A stretch of 64,000 bases of DNA, taken from assembly GCF_050847355.1 (NCBI RefSeq), contig NZ_CP193755.1, positions 2,108,001 to 2,172,000 of the forward strand, given 5' to 3'. The DNA comes from Limimaricola sp027213785 (GTDB lineage: Bacteria; Pseudomonadota; Alphaproteobacteria; Rhodobacterales; Rhodobacteraceae). A program made the translations under genes and the position numbers. Below the pieces are notes generated by a model. That model saw only the letters and a program-made list of their open reading frames with translations. It was not told the origin of the DNA and made no database searches. The stretch's first letter is position 1, and the number at the start of each line of letters is the position of its first letter. Positions 46,082-53,406 of the stretch are shown here, one piece after another.

Positions 46082-47215
46082 CTATTCGGCGGCTTTGGCG
46101 GCGGCTTTGTCGCGGGCCTCGATCTCGGCGGCCTTCGCCTCGACCTGCTCGACGATGTGGTCGATCATCTGGTCGTTCGACATGCGGTGGCTCTGCTTGC
46201 CGGCAAGATAGACCATGCCGTTGCCGGCGCCGCCGCCGGTGAAACCGACATCGGTCATCAGCGCCTCGCCCGGCCCGTTGACCACGCAGCCGATGATCGA
46301 GAGCGACATCGGCGTCTTCACATGTTCAAGCCGCTTTTCCAGCGTCTCGACCGTCTTGATGACGTCGAAGCCCTGCCGCGCGCAGGAAGGGCAGGAGATG
46401 ATGTTGACGCCGCGATGGCGCAGGCCGAGGGATTTCAGGATCTCGAAGCCGACCTTCACCTCCTCGACCGGATCGGCCGAGAGGCTGACGCGGATCGTGT
46501 CGCCGATCCCCATCCACAGCAGGTTGCCCATGCCGATGGCGGATTTGATGGTGCCCGACATCAGGCCGCCCGCCTCGGTGATGCCAAGGTGGATCGGCGC
46601 GTCGGTGGCATCGGCCAACTGCTGGTAGGCGGCGGCGGCGAGGAACACGTCCGAGGCCTTCACCGAGATCTTGAACTCGTGGAAGTCGTGATCCTGAAGC
46701 AGCTTGATGTGGTCGAGCCCGCTTTCGACCATGGCAGCGGGACAGGGCTCGGCGTATTTTTCGAGCAGGTGCCGCTCCAGCGAGCCCGCATTGACGCCGA
46801 TCCGGATCGAACAGCCGTGATCCTTGGCGGCGCGCACCACCTCGGCCACCCGCTTGGCGTCACCGATATTGCCGGGATTGATCCGCAGGCAGGCCGCGCC
46901 CGCCTCCGCTGCCTCGATGGCGCGCTTGTAATGGAAATGGATGTCCGCGACGATCGGCACCGGGCTTTCGCGGGTGATCTCGCGCAGGGCGCGGGTGCTG
47001 TCCTCGTCAGGCGTCGAGACCCGCACGATGTCGGCCCCGACATCGGCGGCGCGGATGATCTGGTCGAGCGTCGCCTTCACGTCGCTCGTGTCGGTGTTGG
47101 TCATCGTCTGGACCGAGATCGGCGCATCGCCCCCGACGGGAACGCGCCCCACCATGATCTGGCGCGACTTTCGGCGCTGGATCTCGCGCCAGGGCCGGAC
47201 GGCGTGAAGGGACAT
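46082..47215 (-). CDS. ispG: 4-hydroxy-3-methylbut-2-enyl diphosphate synthase (flavodoxin)
   Basis: A 377-aa IspG, reductively opening MEcPP in the MEP isoprenoid pathway using a [4Fe-4S] cluster. SRQIMVGRVPVGGDAPISVQTMTNTDTSDV and DIHFHYKRAIEAAEAGAACLRINPGNIG form the TIM barrel; NIISCPSCARQGFDVIKTVETLE and GCVVNGPGEALMTDVGFTGG hold the three cluster Cys and the catalytic Glu. ATG at 47215 is chosen by homology of the start MSLHAVRPWREIQRRKSRQ. The rodZ-like gene is 49 nt upstream, on the same strand. Confidence 0.97.
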   Translation of the reverse strand: MSLHAVRPWREIQRRKSRQIMVGRVPVGGDAPISVQTMTNTDTSDVKATLDQIIRAADVGADIVRVSTPDEDSTRALREITRESPVPIVADIHFHYKRAIEAAEAGAACLRINPGNIGDAKRVAEVVRAAKDHGCSIRIGVNAGSLERHLLEKYAEPCPAAMVESGLDHIKLLQDHDFHEFKISVKASDVFLAAAAYQQLADATDAPIHLGITEAGGLMSGTIKSAIGMGNLLWMGIGDTIRVSLSADPVEEVKVGFEILKSLGLRHRGVNIISCPSCARQGFDVIKTVETLEKRLEHVKTPMSLSIIGCVVNGPGEALMTDVGFTGGGAGNGMVYLAGKQSHRMSNDQMIDHIVEQVEAKAAEIEARDKAAAKAAE

Positions 47216-47264
47216 GGGAAACCTCTCGCGGATCAGGGCCGCGAGGCGCGTGACCTGCGCGGCG

Positions 47265-48551
47265 TCATTCGGTTGGCGCGGCTTCGGCGACCCGCACCAG
47301 CTTGGCCAGGTCGGAGTCGCTCTCCAGATCGGCAACCTGATAGCTGGCGGTGAGATTGTCCACCGACAAGGCCACGTTGGACGTCACGGTGCCGGCATCG
47401 CCGACGGGGCCGTAATGCTGTTCGCCCACGGCGAAGTAGACGGCACCGGATTCGCCGACCCGCAGCGTCGGTGCGTCTTCGAGCGCCGGCACCTCCCACG
47501 AATCGCCGCCATTCATGATGCCTTCGTAGAGCGTGGTGCCATCGGCCGATTTCACCCGTACCCAAGCGGGGCGCACGGCGACCATCTTCACGGTCGGGGC
47601 CGGATCCTCGGTGACACGCACCGACGGCCCCTCGACCCCGGCCTCGGCAAGGGCGAGTTCGATATCCGGAATCGTGATCGTCGGCAGTTCGACGGCGTCG
47701 AGCGCGGCGAGCATCGGGCTCGGCCCTTCCGGGGCGGTAGTGGTGGTCTCAGCCTGCGCGACCGCGACGGGGGCGTCCTGCCCCGGGCGACGCGGCTGGG
47801 TGACGAGTGCGGCGATCGGGCCGTCGCGAGGCGTCATCACCGGTACGTCCAGAGCCTGCGGCCGGTAGAGACGGTCGAGCACCTCGGGCGCAGCGGGTGC
47901 CAGTGCAGCCAGCTCCGTCGCCGAGGTCTCGCCCGTCTCGGGACGGCCGCCGCCGGCAAGGGGATCGACCTGCGCAAGAATAGTAGGCGTCTGCTCCACC
48001 GGGGCCAGCCGCACCTTCTGCACCTCCTGCAGGATCGACCAGCCGCCATAGCCGAGACCGCCCATCAGCAGCAGCAGCACGGCGACCGAGCCCAGCGCGC
48101 GCGGCTCGAAGCCGGCGAGGATGCGCTCCGCCGGGGGCAGGAACGGCGTGGCGCTGTCGGAGAAGATGTCCTTGCCGAGGCTGGTGCTCTGGGCAGCCTT
48201 CTTCGGCCGGACCGTCGAGGCGGCGGCGGACATGCCATGCGCGGTGGTGAAACCGGATTCGCGGCAGAAGGTCTCGTAGGCGGTGTTGGGGTCCATGCCC
48301 AGATAGCGCGCGTAGGAGCGCACATATCCCGCGATGAAGCCGGGCGTGTCGAAAGCGGTGGGATCGGAATTTTCAATCGCCGCGATATAGGCGGCCTTGA
48401 TCTTCAGCTCGCGCTGCACGTCAAGCAGGCTCTTGCCCAAAGTCGCGCGTTCACCGCGCATCAGATCGCCCAAGCGCAATTCGAAGGCATCGAAACCCTT
48501 GGTTTCGGCCTCCTCCGTAGCGTTTGCACGCCTGAAGCTCCGCCCGATCAT
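47265..48551 (-). CDS. RodZ-like HTH membrane protein (DUF4115)
   Basis: A 428-aa protein. DLMRGERATLGKSLLDVQRELKIKAAYIAAIENSDPTAFDTPGFIAGYVRSYARYLGMD is the HTH_25 domain that in RodZ binds MreB; a single TM (SVAVLLLLMGGLGYGGWSIL) follows; a Pro/Ala-rich periplasmic linker leads to a C-terminal DUF4115 beta domain (VRPAWVRVKSADGTTLYEGIMNGGDSWEVPALEDAPTLRVGESGAVYFAVG). It should couple the cytoskeleton to wall synthesis. It lies directly before ispG, a common alphaproteobacterial arrangement. ATG at 48551 has only a weak GGGAA. Confidence 0.88.
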   Translation of the reverse strand: MIGRSFRRANATEEAETKGFDAFELRLGDLMRGERATLGKSLLDVQRELKIKAAYIAAIENSDPTAFDTPGFIAGYVRSYARYLGMDPNTAYETFCRESGFTTAHGMSAAASTVRPKKAAQSTSLGKDIFSDSATPFLPPAERILAGFEPRALGSVAVLLLLMGGLGYGGWSILQEVQKVRLAPVEQTPTILAQVDPLAGGGRPETGETSATELAALAPAAPEVLDRLYRPQALDVPVMTPRDGPIAALVTQPRRPGQDAPVAVAQAETTTTAPEGPSPMLAALDAVELPTITIPDIELALAEAGVEGPSVRVTEDPAPTVKMVAVRPAWVRVKSADGTTLYEGIMNGGDSWEVPALEDAPTLRVGESGAVYFAVGEQHYGPVGDAGTVTSNVALSVDNLTASYQVADLESDSDLAKLVRVAEAAPTE

Positions 48552-48674
48552 ATCGAGTGTTCCCGTTACTGCCCGCCCCCGGTTACCGACCGGGGCTGTG
48601 TCTGGGCACAACTCCCGGGAGGTCCTGAGGTTCATTCTAACATGGGGCGCGGGCTACCGCACCGGGAGATATGC

Positions 48675-49904
48675 TTAACCTGTCAATTCGGCGCGATTCA
48701 GCGCACAATGTGACCACAACCCATCCAACGCGCGCACCAGCGCATCCATTTCGCGCGGGCCATGCAGCGGCGACGGCGTGAAGCGCAACCGCTCCGTGCC
48801 GCGCGGCACGGTGGGGAAGTTGATCGGCTGTACGTAGATGCCGTGATCGGCAAGCAGCATATCGGAGATCACCTTCGTATGCACCGGGTCGCCGACCATC
48901 AGCGGCACGATATGGCTGCCATGGTCGAGGATCGGCAGGCCGAGGCCGCGCAGCCGGGTCTTGAGGATCTTGGCCTGGGTCTGGTGCTGGTCGCGCAGAT
49001 CCTGATCGGTCTTGAGATGCGCGACGCTGGCGGCCGCGCCGGCCGCCACGGTGGGCGGCAGCGAAGTAGTGAAGATGAAGCCCGGCGCATAGGAGCGCAC
49101 CGCATCGACCATCTTGGCCGAGGCCGCGACATAGCCGCCGAGAACGCCATAGGCCTTGCCCAGAGTGCCGTTGATCATGTCGATCCGGTGCGCCAGCCGG
49201 TCACGCTCGGAAACACCGCCGCCGCGCGGGCCATACATGCCGACCGCGTGCACCTCGTCGAGATAGGTCAGCGCGCCGAATTCCTCGGCGAGATCGCAGA
49301 TCTCGGCGATCGGGCCGAAATCGCCATCCATCGAGTAGATCGATTCGAAGGCGATCAGCTTCGGCACGTCGGGATCATCGGCTTCGAGCAGTTCGCGCAG
49401 ATGCGCGACGTCGTTGTGCCGGAAGATCCGCTTCGCCCCGCCATTGCGGCGCACGCCCTCGATCATGCTCGCGTGGTTGAGCGCGTCGGAATAGATGATC
49501 AGCCCGGGAAACAGCCGCGGCAGCGTCGACAGGGTCGCGTCGTTGGCGATGTAGGCGGAGGTGAAGAGCAGCGCCGCCTCCTTGCCGTGGAGATCGGCCA
49601 GCTCGGCCTCGAGCCGCTTGTGATAGACCGTGGTGCCGGAGATGTTGCGCGTGCCGCCCGAGCCCGCGCCGACGGCGTCGAGCGCCTCGTGCATGGCCGA
49701 CAGGACCGCAGGGTGCTGCCCCATGCCGAGATAGTCGTTGCCGCACCAGACGGTCACCGGCGACTCGCTGCCATCCGGGCGATGCCAGGTGGCATGCGGG
49801 AACTGGCCCCTGTGGCGGGCGATGTCGATGAAGGTGCGGTAGCGGCCTTCGCTGTGGAGCTTGCCGATGGCGGCATCGAGCCCTGCTTCGTAATCCACGG
49901 GCAT
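48675..49904 (-). CDS. hemA: 5-aminolevulinate synthase
   Basis: A 409-aa ALA synthase, condensing succinyl-CoA and glycine to ALA with PLP, the first step of haem and bacteriochlorophyll synthesis by the C4 route. MPVDYEAGLDAAIGKLHSEGRYRTFIDIARHRGQFPHA is the usual start; VWCGNDYLGMGQHP, LDEVHAVGMYGPRGGG and NGTLGKAYGVLGGYVA (Schiff-base Lys250) are catalytic blocks. GGGGAAAG lies right before the ATG at 49904. It is divergent from the M20 peptidase. No FnrL-like TTGAT-N4-ATCAA site was found in the gap. Confidence 0.97.
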   Translation of the reverse strand: MPVDYEAGLDAAIGKLHSEGRYRTFIDIARHRGQFPHATWHRPDGSESPVTVWCGNDYLGMGQHPAVLSAMHEALDAVGAGSGGTRNISGTTVYHKRLEAELADLHGKEAALLFTSAYIANDATLSTLPRLFPGLIIYSDALNHASMIEGVRRNGGAKRIFRHNDVAHLRELLEADDPDVPKLIAFESIYSMDGDFGPIAEICDLAEEFGALTYLDEVHAVGMYGPRGGGVSERDRLAHRIDMINGTLGKAYGVLGGYVAASAKMVDAVRSYAPGFIFTTSLPPTVAAGAAASVAHLKTDQDLRDQHQTQAKILKTRLRGLGLPILDHGSHIVPLMVGDPVHTKVISDMLLADHGIYVQPINFPTVPRGTERLRFTPSPLHGPREMDALVRALDGLWSHCALNRAELTG

Positions 49905-50106
49905 CTTTCCCCTTTTCGTCTGGTGGGGCGCGGCGCCCCGGCGTTTGGCCGTTGTCGTGCATATAGGCGGACTCGCGCCCGGACAACACGCTACAATTTG
50001 CCACCCCACCGCATATTGGCCCTGCGTCTTGTGCAAGCCCACCCCGGATGCTGGACAGTGCCGCAGAGCGCGGCCAGTCTGTAAGCCAATTATAGCAGGA
50101 GTTCCG

Positions 50107-51489
50107 ATGACACTCGACCCCGTCTTGCGGCGTATAGACGCCGATCTCGAGGCCGCTACCATGCGGCTGCTCGAACTGCTGCGCATTCCCTCGATCTCGA
50201 CCGATCCGGCGCATCGCGCCGATTGCCGCGCCGCCGCCGACTGGTTGGTCGAGGACCTGAAGTCGATCGGCTTCGAGGATGCCGCGCTGCGCGACACGCC
50301 GGGCCACCCGATGGTCACCGGCGGCATGGGCGAAGGCGGGCCGCACCTGCTGTTCTACGGTCATTACGACGTGCAGCCGGCCGACCCGCTGGAGCTGTGG
50401 AAGACGCCGCCCTTCGAGCCCGCGGTCGAGGACACGCCTGCGGGCCGGGTGATCCGCGGCCGCGGCGCCAGCGACGACAAGGGTCAGCTGATGACCTTCG
50501 TCGAGGCCTGCCGCGCCTGGGTGGCAGTGCATGGCAAGCTGCCGACCCGCGTGTCGATCCTGTTCGAGGGCGAGGAGGAATCCGGATCGCCCTCGCTCGT
50601 GCCGTTCCTGCGCAACCACGCCAACGAGCTCAAGGCGGATCTGGCGCTGATCTGCGATACCGGCCTGTTCGACCGGGACACGCCGGCGATCACCACGATG
50701 CTGCGCGGCCTCGTGGGCGAGGAGGTGATCATCACCGGCCCCAACCGCGACCTGCATTCGGGCGCCTATGGCGGCCCGGCGGCGAACCCGATCAAGCTGC
50801 TGGCGCGGATCATCGCGGCGCTGCATGACGATCATGGCCGGGTCACCCTGCCCGGCTTCTATGAGGGCGTGCCGGAGATCACGCCCGAGTTGCGCGCGCA
50901 GTGGGAAGGCCTTGGCTTCGACGCCGGCGCGTTCCTCGGCGGCGTCGGGCTGAGCCAACCGGCGGGTGAGGCCGACCGCACCGCGCTCGAGATGATCTGG
51001 GCCCGGCCCACCTGCGAGGTGAACGGCATCGCCGGCGGCTATGCGGGCGCGGGCTTCAAGACCGTGCTGCCGAGCCAGGCCAGCGCCAAGATCAGCTTCC
51101 GCCTCGTGGGTCAGCAGGACCCCGAGGCGATCCGCGACGCGTTCCGCGCCCATGTCCGCGCGATGCTGCCCCCCGATTGCAAGGTCGAGTTCCACGGCCA
51201 CGGCGCCGCCCCCGCCAGCGTCATGTCGACCGACGACCCGGCCTTCGAGACGGCGCGGCAGGCGCTCAGCGCCGAATGGCCGAACCCGGCCGCCTTCGTC
51301 GGGGCCGGCGGCTCGATCCCGATCGCGGGGTATTTCAAGACCGAGCTCGGCATGGATTCGATGCTGGTGGGCTTCGCCAATGACGACGATCTGATCCACA
51401 GTCCGAACGAGAAATACGACCTGCGGAGCTTCCACAAGGGCATCCGCAGCTGGGCCCGGGTGCTGGCGGCACTGTCTGAAGCCGGCTGA
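50107..51489 (+). CDS. M20 family dipeptidase
   Basis: A 460-aa zinc metallopeptidase of the M20 carboxypeptidase/dipeptidase class. FYGHYDVQPADPLELWKTPPFEP has the first metal His/Asp, GRGASDDKGQLMTFVEA the bridging Asp, SILFEGEEESGSPSL the catalytic Glu and metal Glu, and DLHSGAYGGPAANP the dimer-domain mark; HSPNEKYDLRSFHKGI provides the last His. It acts in the cytosol on dipeptides or acyl-amino acids. GGAG precedes the ATG at 50107, and TTATAG at about 50090 may be part of its promoter. Confidence 0.94.
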   Translation: MTLDPVLRRIDADLEAATMRLLELLRIPSISTDPAHRADCRAAADWLVEDLKSIGFEDAALRDTPGHPMVTGGMGEGGPHLLFYGHYDVQPADPLELWKTPPFEPAVEDTPAGRVIRGRGASDDKGQLMTFVEACRAWVAVHGKLPTRVSILFEGEEESGSPSLVPFLRNHANELKADLALICDTGLFDRDTPAITTMLRGLVGEEVIITGPNRDLHSGAYGGPAANPIKLLARIIAALHDDHGRVTLPGFYEGVPEITPELRAQWEGLGFDAGAFLGGVGLSQPAGEADRTALEMIWARPTCEVNGIAGGYAGAGFKTVLPSQASAKISFRLVGQQDPEAIRDAFRAHVRAMLPPDCKVEFHGHGAAPASVMSTDDPAFETARQALSAEWPNPAAFVGAGGSIPIAGYFKTELGMDSMLVGFANDDDLIHSPNEKYDLRSFHKGIRSWARVLAALSEAG

Positions 51490-51535
51490 ACGCGCAAGGC
51501 CCGGCCGGCGCGCAGAATGGCGTGCCGGTCTGATT

Positions 51536-51643
51536 GCGTATTTGAAGAAAGATGAACCCGACGGGGCCGGAAGCTGCGCCGCCCGAGAGAGGCGAACGCC
51601 GGACCGGAGTGCAGGCCCTTCATTCATCTTTCCGAAAATACGC
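51536..51643. repeat. Inverted pair of GCGTATTT-N4-AAAGATGAA elements
   Basis: GCGTATTT-GAAG-AAAGATGAA on the + strand (51536-51556) and GCGTATTT-TCGG-AAAGATGAA on the reverse strand (51623-51643) face each other across 66 nt. If transcribed, the arms form a stem of 8 and 9 pairs around a 4-nt internal mismatch. It lies between the M20 peptidase end and the reverse-strand tRNA-Asp pair. A REP/BIME-like element is one reading; a processing or end-protection signal is another. Confidence 0.65.
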
Positions 51644-51752
51644 AAGCTCCAAGGCTGGCATAAAAAGCAGGGCACGCCCCTCCCGGCGTACCCAGCCAGC
51701 AACGCAAACGGCCCCGCGCTCGGATGAGCGACGGGGCCGTCATGGCGTCTAG

Positions 51753-51829
51753 TGGCGCGGTTGACGGGGCTCGAACCCGCGACCCCCGGCGTGACAGGCC
51801 GGTACTCTAACCAACTGAGCTACAACCGC
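51753..51829 (-). tRNA. tRNA-Asp(GTC), copy 1
   Basis: A 77-nt cloverleaf on the reverse strand: GCGGTTG acceptor, D arm GCTC...GAGT, anticodon stem CCGGC with loop CTGTCAC (GTC), T arm GCGGG-TTCGAGC-CCCGT, CAACCGC acceptor, discriminator G and encoded CCA. It decodes GAC/GAU. Confidence 0.97.
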
Positions 51830-51863
51830 GCACAAGGCTCGGAGCGTATGGGACGGACGAGAA

Positions 51864-51940
51864 TGGCGCGGTTGACGGGGCTCGAACCCGCGACCCCCGG
51901 CGTGACAGGCCGGTACTCTAACCAACTGAGCTACAACCGC
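51864..51940 (-). tRNA. tRNA-Asp(GTC), copy 2
   Basis: Identical in sequence to the copy at 51753 over the whole 77 nt plus about three flanking bases, 34 nt upstream of it on the reverse strand. Same anticodon and encoded CCA. The pair forms an 80-bp direct repeat and is probably one transcript. Confidence 0.97.
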
Positions 51941-52078
51941 GCATCTCGTCGTCCGGCAGCGCCGAACGTGAGGCGGGTTCTAGGCACAGTGGCGGGGGGC
52001 GTCAAGCGCCGATCGGTGCAAAAATGGCCGGTGGACGAGATTGTCGGGCTGACCTCGGGGCAGCGGCGGCGCCCGTGG

Positions 52079-53005
52079 TCAGGGCAGAGGAATGTGTTCG
52101 CTCTCGCCCGGCGGCAACCGGAACCGCCCATGCGTGAAATCGCCTGCCCGCCAGGCCTCCTTGGCGGCCTCGATCCGATCTTTCGAGGACGCGACGAAGT
52201 TCCACCAGATATGGCGTGGCCCCGGCATCGTCGCACCGCCCAAGAGCGCGATCCGCGCACCGCCCGGTCCCGCGCGCAGCGACAGCCGATCACCGGGCCG
52301 GAACACCATCATCCGCCCCGCGGCAAAGCTCTGCCCCGCCACCTCGATGCTGCCGGAGAGCACATGCACGCCGCGATCCTCGTGATCGTCCGGCAGCGGC
52401 AGCTGCGCGCCGGGCGCAAGCTCGGCATCCGCATGGAACAGCTCTCCCGGCGCCGCGACCGGCGACACCGCCCCGTAGGCGTTGCCCAGCATCAGCCGCA
52501 GCCGCACCCCGCCCTCCTCGATCACCGGCAACCGGTCGGCACCGGCATGTTCGAAACGGGCCGGCTCGTCTTCCATTGCATCGGGCAGCGCCAGCCAGGT
52601 CTGAAGCCCGAACATCCGCCCGCCCGACGCGCGCGCCTTGCCGTCGATGCGCTCGGAATGGGTGATGCCCTGCCCTGCCACCATCAGGTTCACCGCGCCC
52701 GGGGCGATCCAGCTATCCGTACCGAGGCTGTCGCGGTGATGGATCCGTCCCTCCAGCAGGTAGGTGACGGTGGCCAGACCGATATGCGGATGCGGCCGCA
52801 CGTCGAATCCCTCGCCCTTCAGGAACTCGGCCGGGCCGACCTGGTCGAAGAAGATGAACGGGCCGACCATCTGGCGGCGCGGCGCTGGCAGCGCCCGGCG
52901 CACTTCGAAGCCGCCCAGATCGCGGGCGCGCGGCACGATGAGCGTTTCGATCACGTCGGGATCGACGCTGGTGTCGAGCGGGTGAAAGCTGGGGATCTGG
53001 CTCAT
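52079..53005 (-). CDS. Pirin family protein
   Basis: A 308-aa bicupin. VGPFIFFDQVGPAEF, VRPHPHIGLATVTYLLEGRIHHRDSLG (metal-binding His-x-His and third His) and GQGITHSERIDG (late His-x-Glu) are the pirin signatures; a second cupin domain follows. Some pirins have quercetinase activity, others regulate transcription or pyruvate metabolism; which applies here is open. ATG at 53005 is preceded by GGAGG. It lies 74 bases past the second tRNA-Asp and reads toward it. Confidence 0.93.
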   Translation of the reverse strand: MSQIPSFHPLDTSVDPDVIETLIVPRARDLGGFEVRRALPAPRRQMVGPFIFFDQVGPAEFLKGEGFDVRPHPHIGLATVTYLLEGRIHHRDSLGTDSWIAPGAVNLMVAGQGITHSERIDGKARASGGRMFGLQTWLALPDAMEDEPARFEHAGADRLPVIEEGGVRLRLMLGNAYGAVSPVAAPGELFHADAELAPGAQLPLPDDHEDRGVHVLSGSIEVAGQSFAAGRMMVFRPGDRLSLRAGPGGARIALLGGATMPGPRHIWWNFVASSKDRIEAAKEAWRAGDFTHGRFRLPPGESEHIPLP

Positions 53006-53406
53006 ACAGGCCTCCTGTCGATGACCCCAACATAGCAGCCCATGAACGATCGCGGCAGGACCACCGCCGCAGGGCGATTGTGCGGGACCGAAGAGACGGG
53101 TGGCTCTTGCGGCGCAAGAAACGGACCCACGCGCCGGACACCCGGACCGGAATTCGCGGCCAAGGGTAAGACGATGAATAATCCAGGGATCTGTAACGGG
53201 CATCGCGCCCGGCTTTTAGAAACCGGAAACGCAACGAATTGAGAGCACTAAAGAATATCGCGGAGCAAAGGAGCGGCGAATTCCGACTGACTCAATATCA
53301 ATCGCTGCGCCCTACATTCGATTAACGAATCAACCATCAAGTGTTAGTCTTTGCCGGTCGATCTGCGGGAAATCACCAACGAAACCCTTAAATCGCGAGT
53401 TCTCAG
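53006..53406. other. AT-richer intergenic region before the FG-GAP gene
   Basis: About 400 nt without a gene. By eye the last 200 nt are far less GC-rich than surrounding sequence and hold a 15-nt inverted repeat ATTCG-ATTAA-CGAAT (53316-53330). No tRNA, IS remnant or clear promoter was found. Composition shift plus the neighbouring large orphan gene suggests foreign or fast-changing DNA. Small frames in it look like chance. Confidence 0.5.

Noticed and set aside
49905..50106. FnrL or iron-regulator site upstream of hemA
   Set aside because: No TTGAT-N4-ATCAA-like palindrome or iron-box was found; only CTTG-TG-CAAG (about 50029-50038), which is too short.
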